From: Gemmatimonadota bacterium
Lineage (GTDB): Bacteria; Gemmatimonadota; Gemmatimonadetes; Longimicrobiales; Gaopeijiaceae
NCBI GenBank assembly: GCA_007121455.1
Contig: SKKN01000031.1
Location: forward strand, 1 to 36,260
Direction: 5' to 3'
DNA length: 36,260 nucleotides
Below, piece by piece: positions 24,433-32,980 of this stretch. Numbering within the stretch: position 1 is the stretch's first letter; each line of letters begins with the position of its first letter. The position numbers were made by a program, and so were the translations under genes. The notes below the pieces were generated by a model that ran no database searches, had not been told where the DNA came from, and saw nothing but the letters and a program-made list of their open reading frames with translations.

Positions 24433-25992
24433 TCAGCTCGACAGCCAGAGGGCGAGCGCTCCGCCCGCCCCGGTATAGAGGAGGGCGACCCAGAGGGTAC
24501 GACGCAGGATTTCCCCTTCGCGGCCCTGGAGCCCCACCGTCGCCCCGGCCGCCACCACGTTATGGGGGCACACCATGTTTCCCACGGCCGCCCCGAAGCC
24601 CTGCGTCCCGACGGTGTCCATCACCGGGAGCCCCACGGTCCGGGCCGTGCTCTGCTGGAAATCCGTGAAGAGGATGTTCGAGGCCGTCGCCGAGCCGGTG
24701 ACGAAGGTGCCGAGCATGCCGACGAAGGGCGCGAATACCGGCCACCGGCTTCCGGCGCCCTCGGCGGCAGTCGCTGCGAGCACCTCGGTCATCCCGGCGT
24801 GGACCATCACCCGGGAGAGGGCCAGCATCGCCACGAGCGCGACGGCCACGGGAACGAGGGTCCGGGTCGCCTCCACCACCGCACCCGTGATGACCGTCCT
24901 CGAGGTGCGCTGCAACCACGCGCCCACCACGAAACCGAGGAGAAGCATCGTCCCCGGGTGATACAGGGGCTGAATCGAGCCCGCGAACGTCCCCTCCCAT
25001 TCCCAGGCCCATGTCGGCGTCTGGAGGAGGTCGCGGAGCGGAGGCACCAGTCGGCTCAGGAGGACGAGAGCCACCAGCACGAGGTAGGGCGCGGATGCCC
25101 GGAGCACGGCCTTGCCGGAGGGGCCGTCGTCCACCGGAGCTGCATCGCGGCCGCCCGCGTCCGACCCTTCCCGGAGTCCACCGACGACCCGAAGGAGAAG
25201 GAGGAAGAGCATTCCGCCGAAAAGAGCCCCCGCCATCGTCGGGAGCTCCGGCCCCACCCAAGCCCAGAGGATCGTGTACGGCACGAGAAAACAGACATAT
25301 GCCGCGGCGGTCCACGCCCAGATTCCGCCCGTGGAGCCCGAGCCCTTCTCCGGCACCGCCCGGCCCACCATCCCCACCATCACGACGAGAGGAATCCACC
25401 CGAGGAGCGAGTGGTAGAGACCGGTGGCTCGAGCGATCTCGAGGCCGCTGAGCCCGGTCACCGCCACCTGGGGGATCACGGGGGTACCCACCGCGCCGAA
25501 AGATACACCCACGACGTGCCCCACGAGCGTGATCGTGACCGCCTCCACCGGCCGAAAGCCCGCCGCCACCAGGAAGGGGGCCGCGAGTGCGACCGAAGCC
25601 CCGAAGCCGGCCGCCCCCTCCATGAACAGGACGAAGAACCAGGCAACGAGGAGCGCAAGGATGCGCGGGTCCGGGGCGAAGCGTCCGAGCGCCTCCCGGA
25701 GGACTTCCGCACCACCGGTCCTGAGCTGGAGCTGGTGGATCCCGAGGGCCGGGCCGATGATCCAGAGTATGGTGAGGGCGGTGAAGCCCGATTCCGCAGA
25801 GACGCCTCCGAGGGCCGGCCCGAGGTCGACCTCGGGCCCAAGGGGGCGGGGAAAGTCGAACACGAACACCGCGACGGCGAGCGAGACCCCCACTCCAGTC
25901 ACCCCCGCCCGGGCCGCCGACCAGCGCCTGCCGAGCATGAGGGCGAGGATGACCAGGATGGGCAGACCCGCCAGAAAAGCGCTCACGGGCAC
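24433..25992 (-). CDS. lctP: Lactate permease, LctP family
   Basis: Inner-membrane symporter of 519 residues with about 13 hydrophobic segments. It carries family blocks such as EGAAGFGASVALAAPFLVAAGF, GAVGTPV and, near the end, TGSATASNILF with QGFGAAVGNMVCPHNVVAAGATVGL. LctP/LldP proteins import lactate (D or L) and glycolate with protons. The GTG start lies 13 nt after the stop of the 2-hydroxyacid dehydrogenase gene, so both belong to one transcript. That partner suggests D-lactate as a substrate. A GTG two codons further (25986) is an equally possible start. Convergent with phhB. Confidence 0.93.
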   Translation of the reverse strand: MPVSAFLAGLPILVILALMLGRRWSAARAGVTGVGVSLAVAVFVFDFPRPLGPEVDLGPALGGVSAESGFTALTILWIIGPALGIHQLQLRTGGAEVLREALGRFAPDPRILALLVAWFFVLFMEGAAGFGASVALAAPFLVAAGFRPVEAVTITLVGHVVGVSFGAVGTPVIPQVAVTGLSGLEIARATGLYHSLLGWIPLVVMVGMVGRAVPEKGSGSTGGIWAWTAAAYVCFLVPYTILWAWVGPELPTMAGALFGGMLFLLLLRVVGGLREGSDAGGRDAAPVDDGPSGKAVLRASAPYLVLVALVLLSRLVPPLRDLLQTPTWAWEWEGTFAGSIQPLYHPGTMLLLGFVVGAWLQRTSRTVITGAVVEATRTLVPVAVALVAMLALSRVMVHAGMTEVLAATAAEGAGSRWPVFAPFVGMLGTFVTGSATASNILFTDFQQSTARTVGLPVMDTVGTQGFGAAVGNMVCPHNVVAAGATVGLQGREGEILRRTLWVALLYTGAGGALALWLSS

Positions 25993-26005
25993 CCATGCCC
26001 GGGAC

Positions 26006-27019
26006 TCACGACCGGCCTCGCACCTCCTCCAGCGTCACCACGTGCAGGTCGCCGTCGCCCTTCTCGAAGGCCGAGGCATTCGCCAGGACCGTCCCGGCGA
26101 TGTTGTCGAGGGCCTCCCGCGTGAAGAACCCCTGATGCCCCGTGATGAACACGTTGGGGAAGGTGAGGAGCCGGGCGAAGACGTCGTCCTGGATCACCGT
26201 CCCCGAGAGGTCTTCGAAAAAGAGGTCGGCCTCCTCCTCGTACACGTCGAGCCCGAGGGCCCCGACTTTTCCGCTCTTCAGGCCGTCGATCATCGCCCGC
26301 GTGTCGACGAGCCCGCCGCGACTCGTGTTGATGAGCATGACCCCCTTCTTCATCCTCTCGATCGCCTCTGCGTCCACGAGGTGATGCGTCTCGGGCGTCA
26401 GCGGGAGGTGGAGGGCGATGATGTCCGATCGCTCGAAGAGGGCTCCGAGCTCCACGTACTCGACCCCGAGCTCTCGCACCTCGTCGCTCGGGTACGGATC
26501 GTGCGCCACAACACGGCAGCCGAAGCCCGCCATGATCCGGCAGAACACCGTGCCGATCTTCCCCGTCCCCGCCACCCCCACGGTCCGCCCGCGGAGGTCG
26601 AAGCCGAGCAGCCCGTCGAGGGAGAAGTTCCCCTCTCGCACTCTGGCGTAGGCGCGGTGCAGCTTCCGGTTCAGCGTGAGGATGATCCCGGCCGCATGTT
26701 CCGCAACCGCGTGCGGGGAGTATGCCGGCACCCGCGTCACGACGACGTCGTGCTCGTGCGCCGCCCGGAGGTCCACATGGTTGAACCCCGCGGAGCGGAG
26801 CGTGAGGAGTCGCGCCCCTCCCTCGGCCAGCGCCGCGATGACGGGGGCGGTCACCTGATCGTTCACGAAGGGGCACACGGCGTCGTAGCCACGGGCGAGA
26901 ACCACCGTCTCCGAAGTGAGGCGGGGCTCGAAGTAGGAGATCACGTGCCCGTGACTTCGGTTCGCACGCTCGAGCGCCTCACGGTCGTACCGCTTCGTGC
27001 TGAAGACGGCAATCCTCAC
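26006..27019 (-). CDS. ldhA: D-2-hydroxyacid dehydrogenase (D-lactate dehydrogenase)
   Basis: NAD-dependent enzyme interconverting pyruvate and D-lactate (337 residues, like LdhA of about 330). The dinucleotide loop GTGKIG spans 151-156. Catalytic residues are visible: Arg234 in NTSRGG, a Glu near 262 in DVYEEEAD, and His295 in GHQGFF. YEEE and HQGFFT point to D-lactate dehydrogenases rather than phosphoglycerate or glycerate dehydrogenases. The GTG start at 27019 is supported by GAGGAGG 4 nt upstream; longer readings run into the divergent aldolase control region. Co-transcribed with the lactate permease. The direction of the reaction in vivo cannot be read from sequence. Confidence 0.92.
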   Translation of the reverse strand: MRIAVFSTKRYDREALERANRSHGHVISYFEPRLTSETVVLARGYDAVCPFVNDQVTAPVIAALAEGGARLLTLRSAGFNHVDLRAAHEHDVVVTRVPAYSPHAVAEHAAGIILTLNRKLHRAYARVREGNFSLDGLLGFDLRGRTVGVAGTGKIGTVFCRIMAGFGCRVVAHDPYPSDEVRELGVEYVELGALFERSDIIALHLPLTPETHHLVDAEAIERMKKGVMLINTSRGGLVDTRAMIDGLKSGKVGALGLDVYEEEADLFFEDLSGTVIQDDVFARLLTFPNVFITGHQGFFTREALDNIAGTVLANASAFEKGDGDLHVVTLEEVRGRS

Positions 27020-27114
27020 GGTACCTCCTCGTCGTCGTGGTGGCCGATCTTCGACCAACCCCCTGCCGGCTCCTCCGTTCCGACGCGCGGAGGGCCCTCC
27101 GATGTTCCAGCGCC

Positions 27115-27129
27115 CGATTATGGTTATCG
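27115..27129. promoter_or_regulatory. Dyad between ldhA and fba, possible operator
   Basis: CGATTATGGTTATCG is an imperfect palindrome (CGAT-x-A-xxx-T-x-ATCG) in the 135-nt divergent region between ldhA and the aldolase gene. It may bind a regulator of one or both genes. No clear -35/-10 pair could be assigned here. Confidence 0.3.
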
Positions 27130-27154
27130 TGTAGAAGGTGCTGGGGAGGCACGA

Positions 27155-28234
27155 ATGACCACCGGAGGTGAAGGGGGCGACATGGCGAAAGTACGCGAGC
27201 AGGGAGCGGAGCTGAACAAGACGGCTCAGGCGATGGTCGCGGCGGGCAAGGGCCTGCTTGCTGCGGACGAAAGCACCGGAACCATCACACGGAGATTCAA
27301 GGCCGTTGGCGTCGAGAGCACGGAGGAGAATCGGCGGGACTACCGGGAGCTCCTCTTCCGCGCGGAGGGCCTCGCTCGATATGTGAGCGGGGTGATCCTC
27401 TTCGACGAAACGATCCGGCAAGAGGCCGCGGACGGGACCCCGCTGGTGAAGATCCTGCAGGACACAGATGTGATCCCCGGGATCAAGGTCGACAAAGGGG
27501 CGAAGCCGCTGGCCGGCTCACCCGGCGAGACGGTCACGGAAGGGCTCGACGGACTTCGTGACCGACTTGCCGAATACAGGGAGCTCGGAGCGCGCTTCAC
27601 CAAGTGGCGCGCGGTCATCCACATCGGCGACGAGACCCCGACCGATTATGCGATCGATGTGAACGCGCATGCCCTTGCGCGGTATGCAGCCCTGAGTCAG
27701 GAAGCGGGGCTCGTGCCGATCGTGGAGCCGGAGGTCCTGATGGACGGCTCGCACACAATCGAACGGTGCTACCAGGTGACGGAGGCGACGCTGCGCGAAG
27801 TCTTCCACCAGCTCGCACGCCAGAGAGTCGACCTGGAGGGGATGGTCCTCAAGCCGAACATGGTCCTGTCGGGATCAAAGGCCTCCGCCCGGGCCGACTC
27901 CGCCGAAGTGGCCGAGGCGACGATCCGGTGCTTCAGGCGCGCCGTACCTGCCGCGGTACCCGGAATCGCGTTCCTCTCCGGCGGGCAGAGCGACGAGGAG
28001 GCGACGAAGAACCTCGACGCGATCAACCGCCTGGCGTCGGAGGTCGGCGTGCCATGGGAGCTGACGTTCTCCTATGGCCGAGGCCTTCAGGCCGCACCTC
28101 AAAAGGCCTGGGCCGGGAAGGCAGAGAACGCCAAGAGCACACAGCAGGCGCTCCTCCATCGTGCGCGGGTCACGAGTGCCGCGCGCAAGGGAGGCTACAC
28201 GCCGGAGCTGGAGACCGAGGGAGCTCCGGCGTAG
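27155..28234 (+). CDS. Fructose-bisphosphate aldolase, class I
   Basis: Schiff-base aldolase of glycolysis/gluconeogenesis splitting fructose 1,6-bisphosphate into two triose phosphates. At 359 residues it has the eukaryote-like class I layout: GKGLLAADES near 31-40, Lys150 in FTKWRAV, PIVEPEVLMDG with acidic residues at 191-193, and the Schiff-base Lys233 in LEGMVLKPNM. The C-terminal WAGKAEN block also matches. ATG 27155 is chosen for GGAGG 5 nt upstream; ATG 27182 (MAKVREQG) is a possible alternative. Followed by a strong terminator, so it is monocistronic. Confidence 0.95.
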   Translation: MTTGGEGGDMAKVREQGAELNKTAQAMVAAGKGLLAADESTGTITRRFKAVGVESTEENRRDYRELLFRAEGLARYVSGVILFDETIRQEAADGTPLVKILQDTDVIPGIKVDKGAKPLAGSPGETVTEGLDGLRDRLAEYRELGARFTKWRAVIHIGDETPTDYAIDVNAHALARYAALSQEAGLVPIVEPEVLMDGSHTIERCYQVTEATLREVFHQLARQRVDLEGMVLKPNMVLSGSKASARADSAEVAEATIRCFRRAVPAAVPGIAFLSGGQSDEEATKNLDAINRLASEVGVPWELTFSYGRGLQAAPQKAWAGKAENAKSTQQALLHRARVTSAARKGGYTPELETEGAPA

Positions 28235-28261
28235 CGGCGAGGGAGGCTCCATTCGGCTGAG

Positions 28262-28309
28262 AAGGCCGCGCGCGCCCCGGTATGATCTTCGGGGCGGCGC
28301 GGCCTTTTT
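28262..28309 (+). terminator. Rho-independent terminator of the aldolase gene
   Basis: A long GC stem (AAGGCCGCGC-CGCCCCG against CGGGGCG-GCGCGGCCTT, with a 1-nt bulge) has a 10-nt loop and is followed by a T-rich run (CTTTTTA). It lies about 30 nt past the aldolase stop. Confidence 0.85.
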
Positions 28310-28675
28310 ATTCGTGCCGGTGCCCTGTTGACCTCGCTCGTCCGCCGCGCGCACACGATCCGCGACGGAAACGATCTTGTGCACCCGTGAATTACGCATC
28401 ATTATGTGAGCCAGGGCCTGCAAGGCTGGGCCTACCGGTTCGCTCGGGTTGGCCTTTCCGGCTCGAGGCTGTGTAGGGAAGGACCTCTTCCTAATCGGTT
28501 TCGCCACTCCCCCGATACGAACTCGTACGCAGGAGCATCACGCGTGCGTCGCCCGACCCACTCCACGGGCCGGTTGGCGCTCGAGTGTGCTCCCACGCGC
28601 GGCACCGGGCGCGCCCGGAAGATTCCCGCGTCAGGGGAGGGGTGCACATCTTTTCCCGACACAGGGAGGAGAAAC
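28310..28675 (+). promoter_or_regulatory. Promoter and long untranslated leader of a lipoprotein gene
   Basis: No gene is seen in this 366-nt stretch. TTGTGC (28377-28382) and CATTAT (28400-28405) are 17 nt apart and would start a transcript near 28412. That leaves a leader of about 264 nt before the ATG at 28676. The leader has several short GC-rich inverted repeats (around 28415-28440 and 28480-28495), but I cannot match it to a known riboswitch or RNA family. Confidence 0.4.
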
Positions 28676-29254
28676 ATGTTTGCTCGTGGAAAACCCGTAC
28701 TGCTCCGCACGGTCGTAGGGGGCACTGTCCTCGGCCTCGGCCTGCTCATCGCCGGCTGCGATGGGTCGATGGTCCAACCGGAAGGCCTCCAGCCGGACGA
28801 CCCGTTGTTCAGTCACAATGACGGTCCGGACCGGCAGACGTTCGATCTGGACGATCCGGTGGTGGAGGAGGTCCGAGATCTCGGCGATGGACTCGGCGAG
28901 GTAGACGTTTCGTGGACCGATGACGGAGAGTGGTTGCGTCACAGCATCAGCCTCTACGCCAGCGTGGACGGCGGAGAGACGGTGCACGAGGTTGGTGGCG
29001 CGGGCGGGGCCAACGCCTCGTTCGATCCCGATGATCCGGCAACCGGTGAGCACACGATCGAGGTCGACCTGAACGAACTCGAGGCAGGCGACTACGCCTT
29101 CTGCGCCGAAGTCATGGCGCGGCAGACGCGAGGTGGCCCGAATCCGGAGAACTTCCACAATGTCACGAGCTGTGACGTGGACGGTGTCTGGTCGGAGGGT
29201 CTCGTCGAAGTCGAGGAAGAGGAAGAGGAAGAAGAGGAAGATCCCGAACCCTGA
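28676..29254 (+). CDS. Acidic lipoprotein of unknown function
   Basis: A 192-residue predicted lipoprotein: signal helix TVVGGTVLGLGLLIAGC with lipobox Cys at about 24. The mature part is strongly acidic and beta-rich (WLRHSISLYASVDGGE, GEHTIEVDLNELEAGDYAF), reminiscent of an Ig/fibronectin-like fold. Two Cys in the second half (CAEVM and SCDVD) could form a disulfide. It ends in a run of Glu (nine in a row). GGAGG lies 6 nt before the ATG. Monocistronic: own promoter region, long leader and tandem hairpins after the stop. Not recognised beyond this. Confidence 0.78.
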   Translation: MFARGKPVLLRTVVGGTVLGLGLLIAGCDGSMVQPEGLQPDDPLFSHNDGPDRQTFDLDDPVVEEVRDLGDGLGEVDVSWTDDGEWLRHSISLYASVDGGETVHEVGGAGGANASFDPDDPATGEHTIEVDLNELEAGDYAFCAEVMARQTRGGPNPENFHNVTSCDVDGVWSEGLVEVEEEEEEEEEDPEP

Positions 29255-29274
29255 CCCCGGCCTCCCGGTCGGAC

Positions 29275-29340
29275 CTGCTCCCCTCTCCGGGGAGCAGCAG
29301 AATGCGAGGGGCACGGCGGCAGCCGTGCCCCTCGTCGTTT
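29275..29340 (+). terminator. Tandem hairpin terminator after the acidic lipoprotein
   Basis: Two hairpins follow the stop codon. CTGCTCCCC/GGGGAGCAG (29275-29297) has a 9-bp stem. GAGGGGCACGGC/GCCGTGCCCCTC (29306-29333) has a 12-bp stem, extendable to 13, and a GGCA loop, and is followed by GTCGTTT. Confidence 0.75.
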
Positions 29341-29368
29341 CTCCGTGCCACGCCGTCCTACCGTGTGA

Positions 29369-29749
29369 TCAGTCGCCGGCCCTCGTGGTCGTCGGTCCCA
29401 CCACTGCGGGCTGGGTTTCCGTCATCAGGCCCCCACCGATCGCGAGGAGCCCGACGAGCAGATGCGGCCAAACGATGATCTGGGCGAACCCGAACAGCCA
29501 TGGTGATAGCGCCAGCACGACGCCGGCCGCCACATCGAGCATCAGGTGCACCGGCATCGAGATCACCGGCATGAACCCCATTTCGTAGGCGGTCAAGGTG
29601 CTGTACACGATCACTCCTACGCCGATGAGGATCGGGACCCACTGGACCGGGCCTCCGACCGCGAATCCGAACAGCCAAGGGGCGAGCACCAGCACCGCAC
29701 CGATCACATAATCGAGCGCGCCGTGGATCCGGGTGGAAAGGATGCGCAT
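29369..29749 (-). CDS. SPW-repeat membrane protein
   Basis: A small inner-membrane protein (126 residues) with four hydrophobic segments arranged as two similar halves. Each half carries APWLFGF or SPWLFGF, the signature of SPW-repeat proteins. The N-terminal half begins IHGALDYVIGAVLVLAPWLFGF and the second MPVHLMLDVAAGVVLALSPWLFGF. AGGAGA lies just before ATG 29749. The family's function is unknown. It stands between the terminator of the acidic lipoprotein and the broken ggt gene, with no obvious functional partner. Confidence 0.85.
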   Translation of the reverse strand: MRILSTRIHGALDYVIGAVLVLAPWLFGFAVGGPVQWVPILIGVGVIVYSTLTAYEMGFMPVISMPVHLMLDVAAGVVLALSPWLFGFAQIIVWPHLLVGLLAIGGGLMTETQPAVVGPTTTRAGD

Positions 29750-29918
29750 GTCGTCTCCTTCACGGGTCGCGTGGGCAAAAGGTGCACGAGGGGATCCTCG
29801 CTCCGCCGTCGTGCCCGCCCGGAAGGGAACCAGGCATCGACGACACCTGGAAAAGTCAGCAAACCATGTGCCAGCACGACCTTCCGTGAAGCGCACCGAG
29901 GTCGGGTATGACGCCGCT

Positions 29919-31141
29919 TCAGTGGCCCGCCGCCTGCCCATCCTTGCGGGGATCCGACCCTGCGGCCCATCCGCGCTTCATCCGGAGCACTGCCTGGGCT
30001 CCTCCGGCGCCGAACCTGCCCAGGAGACCGATGTCGTGCCCCCTCGCGCGAAGCGGCTCGCGAGTCTCGTGGCCGATCGGGGCCTCCAGCCCGACGCTCA
30101 TCCCGGACGTGTGCCGAAAGCGCGGCGCATCGATCGCGTCCTGGAGGTCCATGTCGAAGAGGAGGAGGTTGAGGAGGAGCTGGACGTGCCCCTGGGGCTG
30201 AACCGCTCCTCCCATCACGCCGAAGCTCATCCATGGCTCCTCCACGCCGTCCTCTCCCACCCGGGTGACGAACCCGGGAATGATCGTGTGGAACGGCTCC
30301 TTCTCCGGCCCCACCGTGTTCGGGAGCCCAGGCTCCATCGTGAAACCCGACCCCCGGTTCTGGAGATGGAATCCGGTTCCCGGCACCGCGACGCCCGACC
30401 CGAACGACGAGAACACGGATCCCTGCCCCGGCGGCGGGATCTGCCAGACGCGGTGGCCCCGAAAGGAGGCGGAAAGCGGCTCCACCCAGCGGGACTCGTG
30501 GCACGCGAGATCCTCCAGAGTGACGAATCCCCCGAGCTCCTGAACTCGCTCTGCGACCCGGGCGCCCAACTCCCCCCCGTAGAGGACGTCCGGCCCCTCT
30601 TCCGCAATGAGCCGAAGCGTCGCCGCATAATCGGGGTTCGCGAACCGCTCCCCTGGCTCCGGCGTGCGTTCGCTGTCGATCAGGTAGATCGCCCGCGCGC
30701 CTTCGTCCTGCTTCAACCGATCCAGTTGGCCGCTCCAGTCCTCGGCGACGATCGGAGAGACGGGAACAGGATCGCCTCCCGGGTCATCAGCGAGCCCGAG
30801 CGCCCGTGCCCGCTGAGTCCGTGGAGCTCGCCCTCCTCCTCCGACCAGACGAGCGCGAAGAGGTCGCCGCCCAGACCCGTCATGTGGGGCTCGACCACGG
30901 TGAGAACGACCGCGGCCGTGATCGCGGCGTCCACGGCATTCCCCCCTTCCTCCAGCACCCTGAGGCCGGCGCTGGTCGCCAGGGGTTGGCTCGTAGCAAT
31001 GGCTCCGCGAGGAGCGAAGACGGTGGAGCGCCCTGCCATGGTCCCGGCTCCGGGCGCCTCCTGGGCGGCCAGGTGAGAGGGTCCTGGGATGAAGGATGCG
31101 GGAGTATCGGCTGCCGGAGTGGCGACCGTCAAGCCGAGCAC
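29919..31141 (-). pseudogene. ggt: Decayed gamma-glutamyltranspeptidase gene
   Basis: Clear homology to gamma-glutamyltranspeptidase, but in two frames and with pieces missing. The N-terminal part (STVFAPRGAIATSQPLATSAGLRVLEEGGNAVDAA) reads in one frame and loses homology near SGHGRSG. From PVSPIVAEDW onward the match continues in another frame; roughly 60 residues normally between them are absent. A second, in-frame gap joins PPPGQG directly to SVFSSFGSGV, removing the segment holding the autoprocessing/catalytic Thr. The C-terminus is intact (FGVMGGAVQPQGH, AGSDPRKDG). A signal-peptide-like stretch precedes 31141 without a good start codon. The product cannot be an active enzyme. Confidence 0.85.
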
Positions 31142-31284
31142 GGCCGCGGAGACGAAGAGGGAGCGGATGCTCGGGGGTGTGGCCGCACGCGCTGCCGCCT
31201 GGGCACCCGATATGGCATGACTCTTGACATCGATGACCCCAGCGCCCCTCCACGCCGATCGCCCTCACCCGTCGGGACCCAAGC

Positions 31285-32946
31285 ATGGTGAGAACCCCCC
31301 GCTCCGGATCCGGGACCTCGGGTCACGTTCGAGCCCGGAGCTCGGGCGTGCTCCTTCTTCTCCTCCCCCTGATGGCGGGCTGCGGCCTCACAGACCTCCT
31401 GAGCTCCAGCGAGTTCCATGAGCTCGAGGTAGCGCCGCACGACCTCTCCCACCAGTTCGTGGCTCACCGGGAGGGCCCGACGACCGCGACGATCCACCTG
31501 AAGGAAGTCGGAGGTGACGGGGCGGTGCCATGGGAGGGGTGGACGGCGGGGGGGGCGGCGTGGCTGGCCCTGGACCGGGACCGGGGAACGACCCCTGCAG
31601 ATATCCACGTCAGCCTCGACCCGGAGGGGCTCGAGCCGGGGATCCACCGGGATACGATCTACTTCGCCCGAGCCAGGGCGCTTCCCACCTCCGTGTCGCT
31701 ACCCGTGTCCCTCGAGGTTCTCGACCCTTCGGACCTGGAATGTGAGGAGCGTTCGACCGAGCCCGGAGCGGCGTTCACCGATTCACTCACCGTCACCTCG
31801 TGCGAGGCCCACCGGGGACGTGGCCTCCCAGCGACGCGCATCGCGCTCGACCCGGGGCCAGAGGATTCCCTCTCCTTCGTCCTCGAGACGGACGACTTCG
31901 AAGCGCACCTGGCCCTGCTGGACTCCCGGAACGAGGTCATCTACGAAGCGGACGGGTGCACGCCGGCTGTGGGGGACGTATGTGCCGTATACATGCCACG
32001 AGGGGAGGAGGGAGTCCACACCGTCGAGGTGAGCAGCAGGGCTCCGGACTCGTTCGGAGCCTTCACACTCTTCACGACCGTACCGCGCGCCCCGGACGAG
32101 CCATCGGGGCTCGTGCAGCGCGACGGCGAGCATGGGGGAGAGCTCACACCCGGCGCCATGCTCTCCGATCGATCCGTCGCACTGGAGGCCGGGCTCACGG
32201 ACCCCGATCCGTGGGACGAGCTCCGGCTTGAGGTCGAGCTGCGGTTCGCCGAACGAAGCTTTCGCGGGACGGCGACCCACCGGGGGCGGTTCGGGCCGCA
32301 AGGCACGGTGGAGCTTCGGATCGAAGAGCTCCAGGAGGGGCGGGCATATCGGTGGCAGGCGCGGGCCGTGGATCCGACCGGACGATCGAGTCCCTGGTCT
32401 CCCTTCCAGCCCTCCGCCACGTCCGACCCCGACTTCATGGTGGAGGAGCCGGAGCCCGAGGAAGAGCCGCTCCTCTGCGACCTCGCGAACACCGCCATCT
32501 CCGACGATGTGGAGATCGCACCTGGGGCGAGCTGCACCTTCGAGAACGTGCAGATCGACGGCAACCTGACGCTGCACGAGGGAGCCACGCTCGTGGCAAG
32601 GAACGTCGACGTGGACGGGAACCTCGATGCGGAGGGCGCGAGCTCCCTCACGCTGACCGGCTCGTTCGTCGATGGGAACCTACGGTTCGAGGAGGGGGGA
32701 AGCGCGGAGATCCTGGATACCCTCATCGACGGAAACCTCCACTTCCGCTCGAACCATGGAGCGCTTCGATTGGAGGACAGTACGATCGACGGAACCGTTC
32801 AGGTCGTCGAAAATAGCGGGGGGCCCTTCACCCTCACGGGCAACGAGATCCACGGGAACCTCCAATGCAGGAGCAATTCCCCCTCCCCCACCGGCAGCGG
32901 GAACACGATCCACGGGAACAGCCAGGGCCAGTGTGCCACCTGGTGA
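31285..32946 (+). CDS. Lipoprotein with BACON-like and beta-helix repeat domains
   Basis: A 553-residue predicted surface or periplasmic lipoprotein. Signal and lipobox: LLLLLPLMAGC (Cys about 33). Residues about 40-150 resemble a BACON domain (AAWLALDRDRGTTPADIHVSLDPEGLEPG). A pre-peptidase-like domain follows (LSFVLETDDFEAHLALLDS), and then a fibronectin-like segment (RAYRWQARAVDPTGRSSPW). After an acidic hinge (EEPEPEEEP), residues about 400-553 carry seven repeats of the type [VI][DH]GN spaced about 20-24 residues, probably a right-handed beta-helix. The role is likely carbohydrate or surface binding (inference). Only a weak ribosome-binding site precedes ATG 31285. Confidence 0.82.
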   Translation: MVRTPRSGSGTSGHVRARSSGVLLLLLPLMAGCGLTDLLSSSEFHELEVAPHDLSHQFVAHREGPTTATIHLKEVGGDGAVPWEGWTAGGAAWLALDRDRGTTPADIHVSLDPEGLEPGIHRDTIYFARARALPTSVSLPVSLEVLDPSDLECEERSTEPGAAFTDSLTVTSCEAHRGRGLPATRIALDPGPEDSLSFVLETDDFEAHLALLDSRNEVIYEADGCTPAVGDVCAVYMPRGEEGVHTVEVSSRAPDSFGAFTLFTTVPRAPDEPSGLVQRDGEHGGELTPGAMLSDRSVALEAGLTDPDPWDELRLEVELRFAERSFRGTATHRGRFGPQGTVELRIEELQEGRAYRWQARAVDPTGRSSPWSPFQPSATSDPDFMVEEPEPEEEPLLCDLANTAISDDVEIAPGASCTFENVQIDGNLTLHEGATLVARNVDVDGNLDAEGASSLTLTGSFVDGNLRFEEGGSAEILDTLIDGNLHFRSNHGALRLEDSTIDGTVQVVENSGGPFTLTGNEIHGNLQCRSNSPSPTGSGNTIHGNSQGQCATW

Positions 32947-32980
32947 GACGGGGAGCCCCGACTCCGCCGGGAAGGGCTCG

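Noticed and set aside
25424-26300. Plus-strand open frame running from inside lctP into the aldolase gene
   Set aside because: Only the part from 27155 is a real protein (aldolase). The upstream extension is antisense to lctP and ldhA, and a ribosome-binding site marks 27155.
31224-31229. Perfect -35 hexamer TTGACA on the plus strand before the BACON lipoprotein
   Set aside because: The position 17 nt downstream is CCCTCC-like, with no -10 box within normal spacing.
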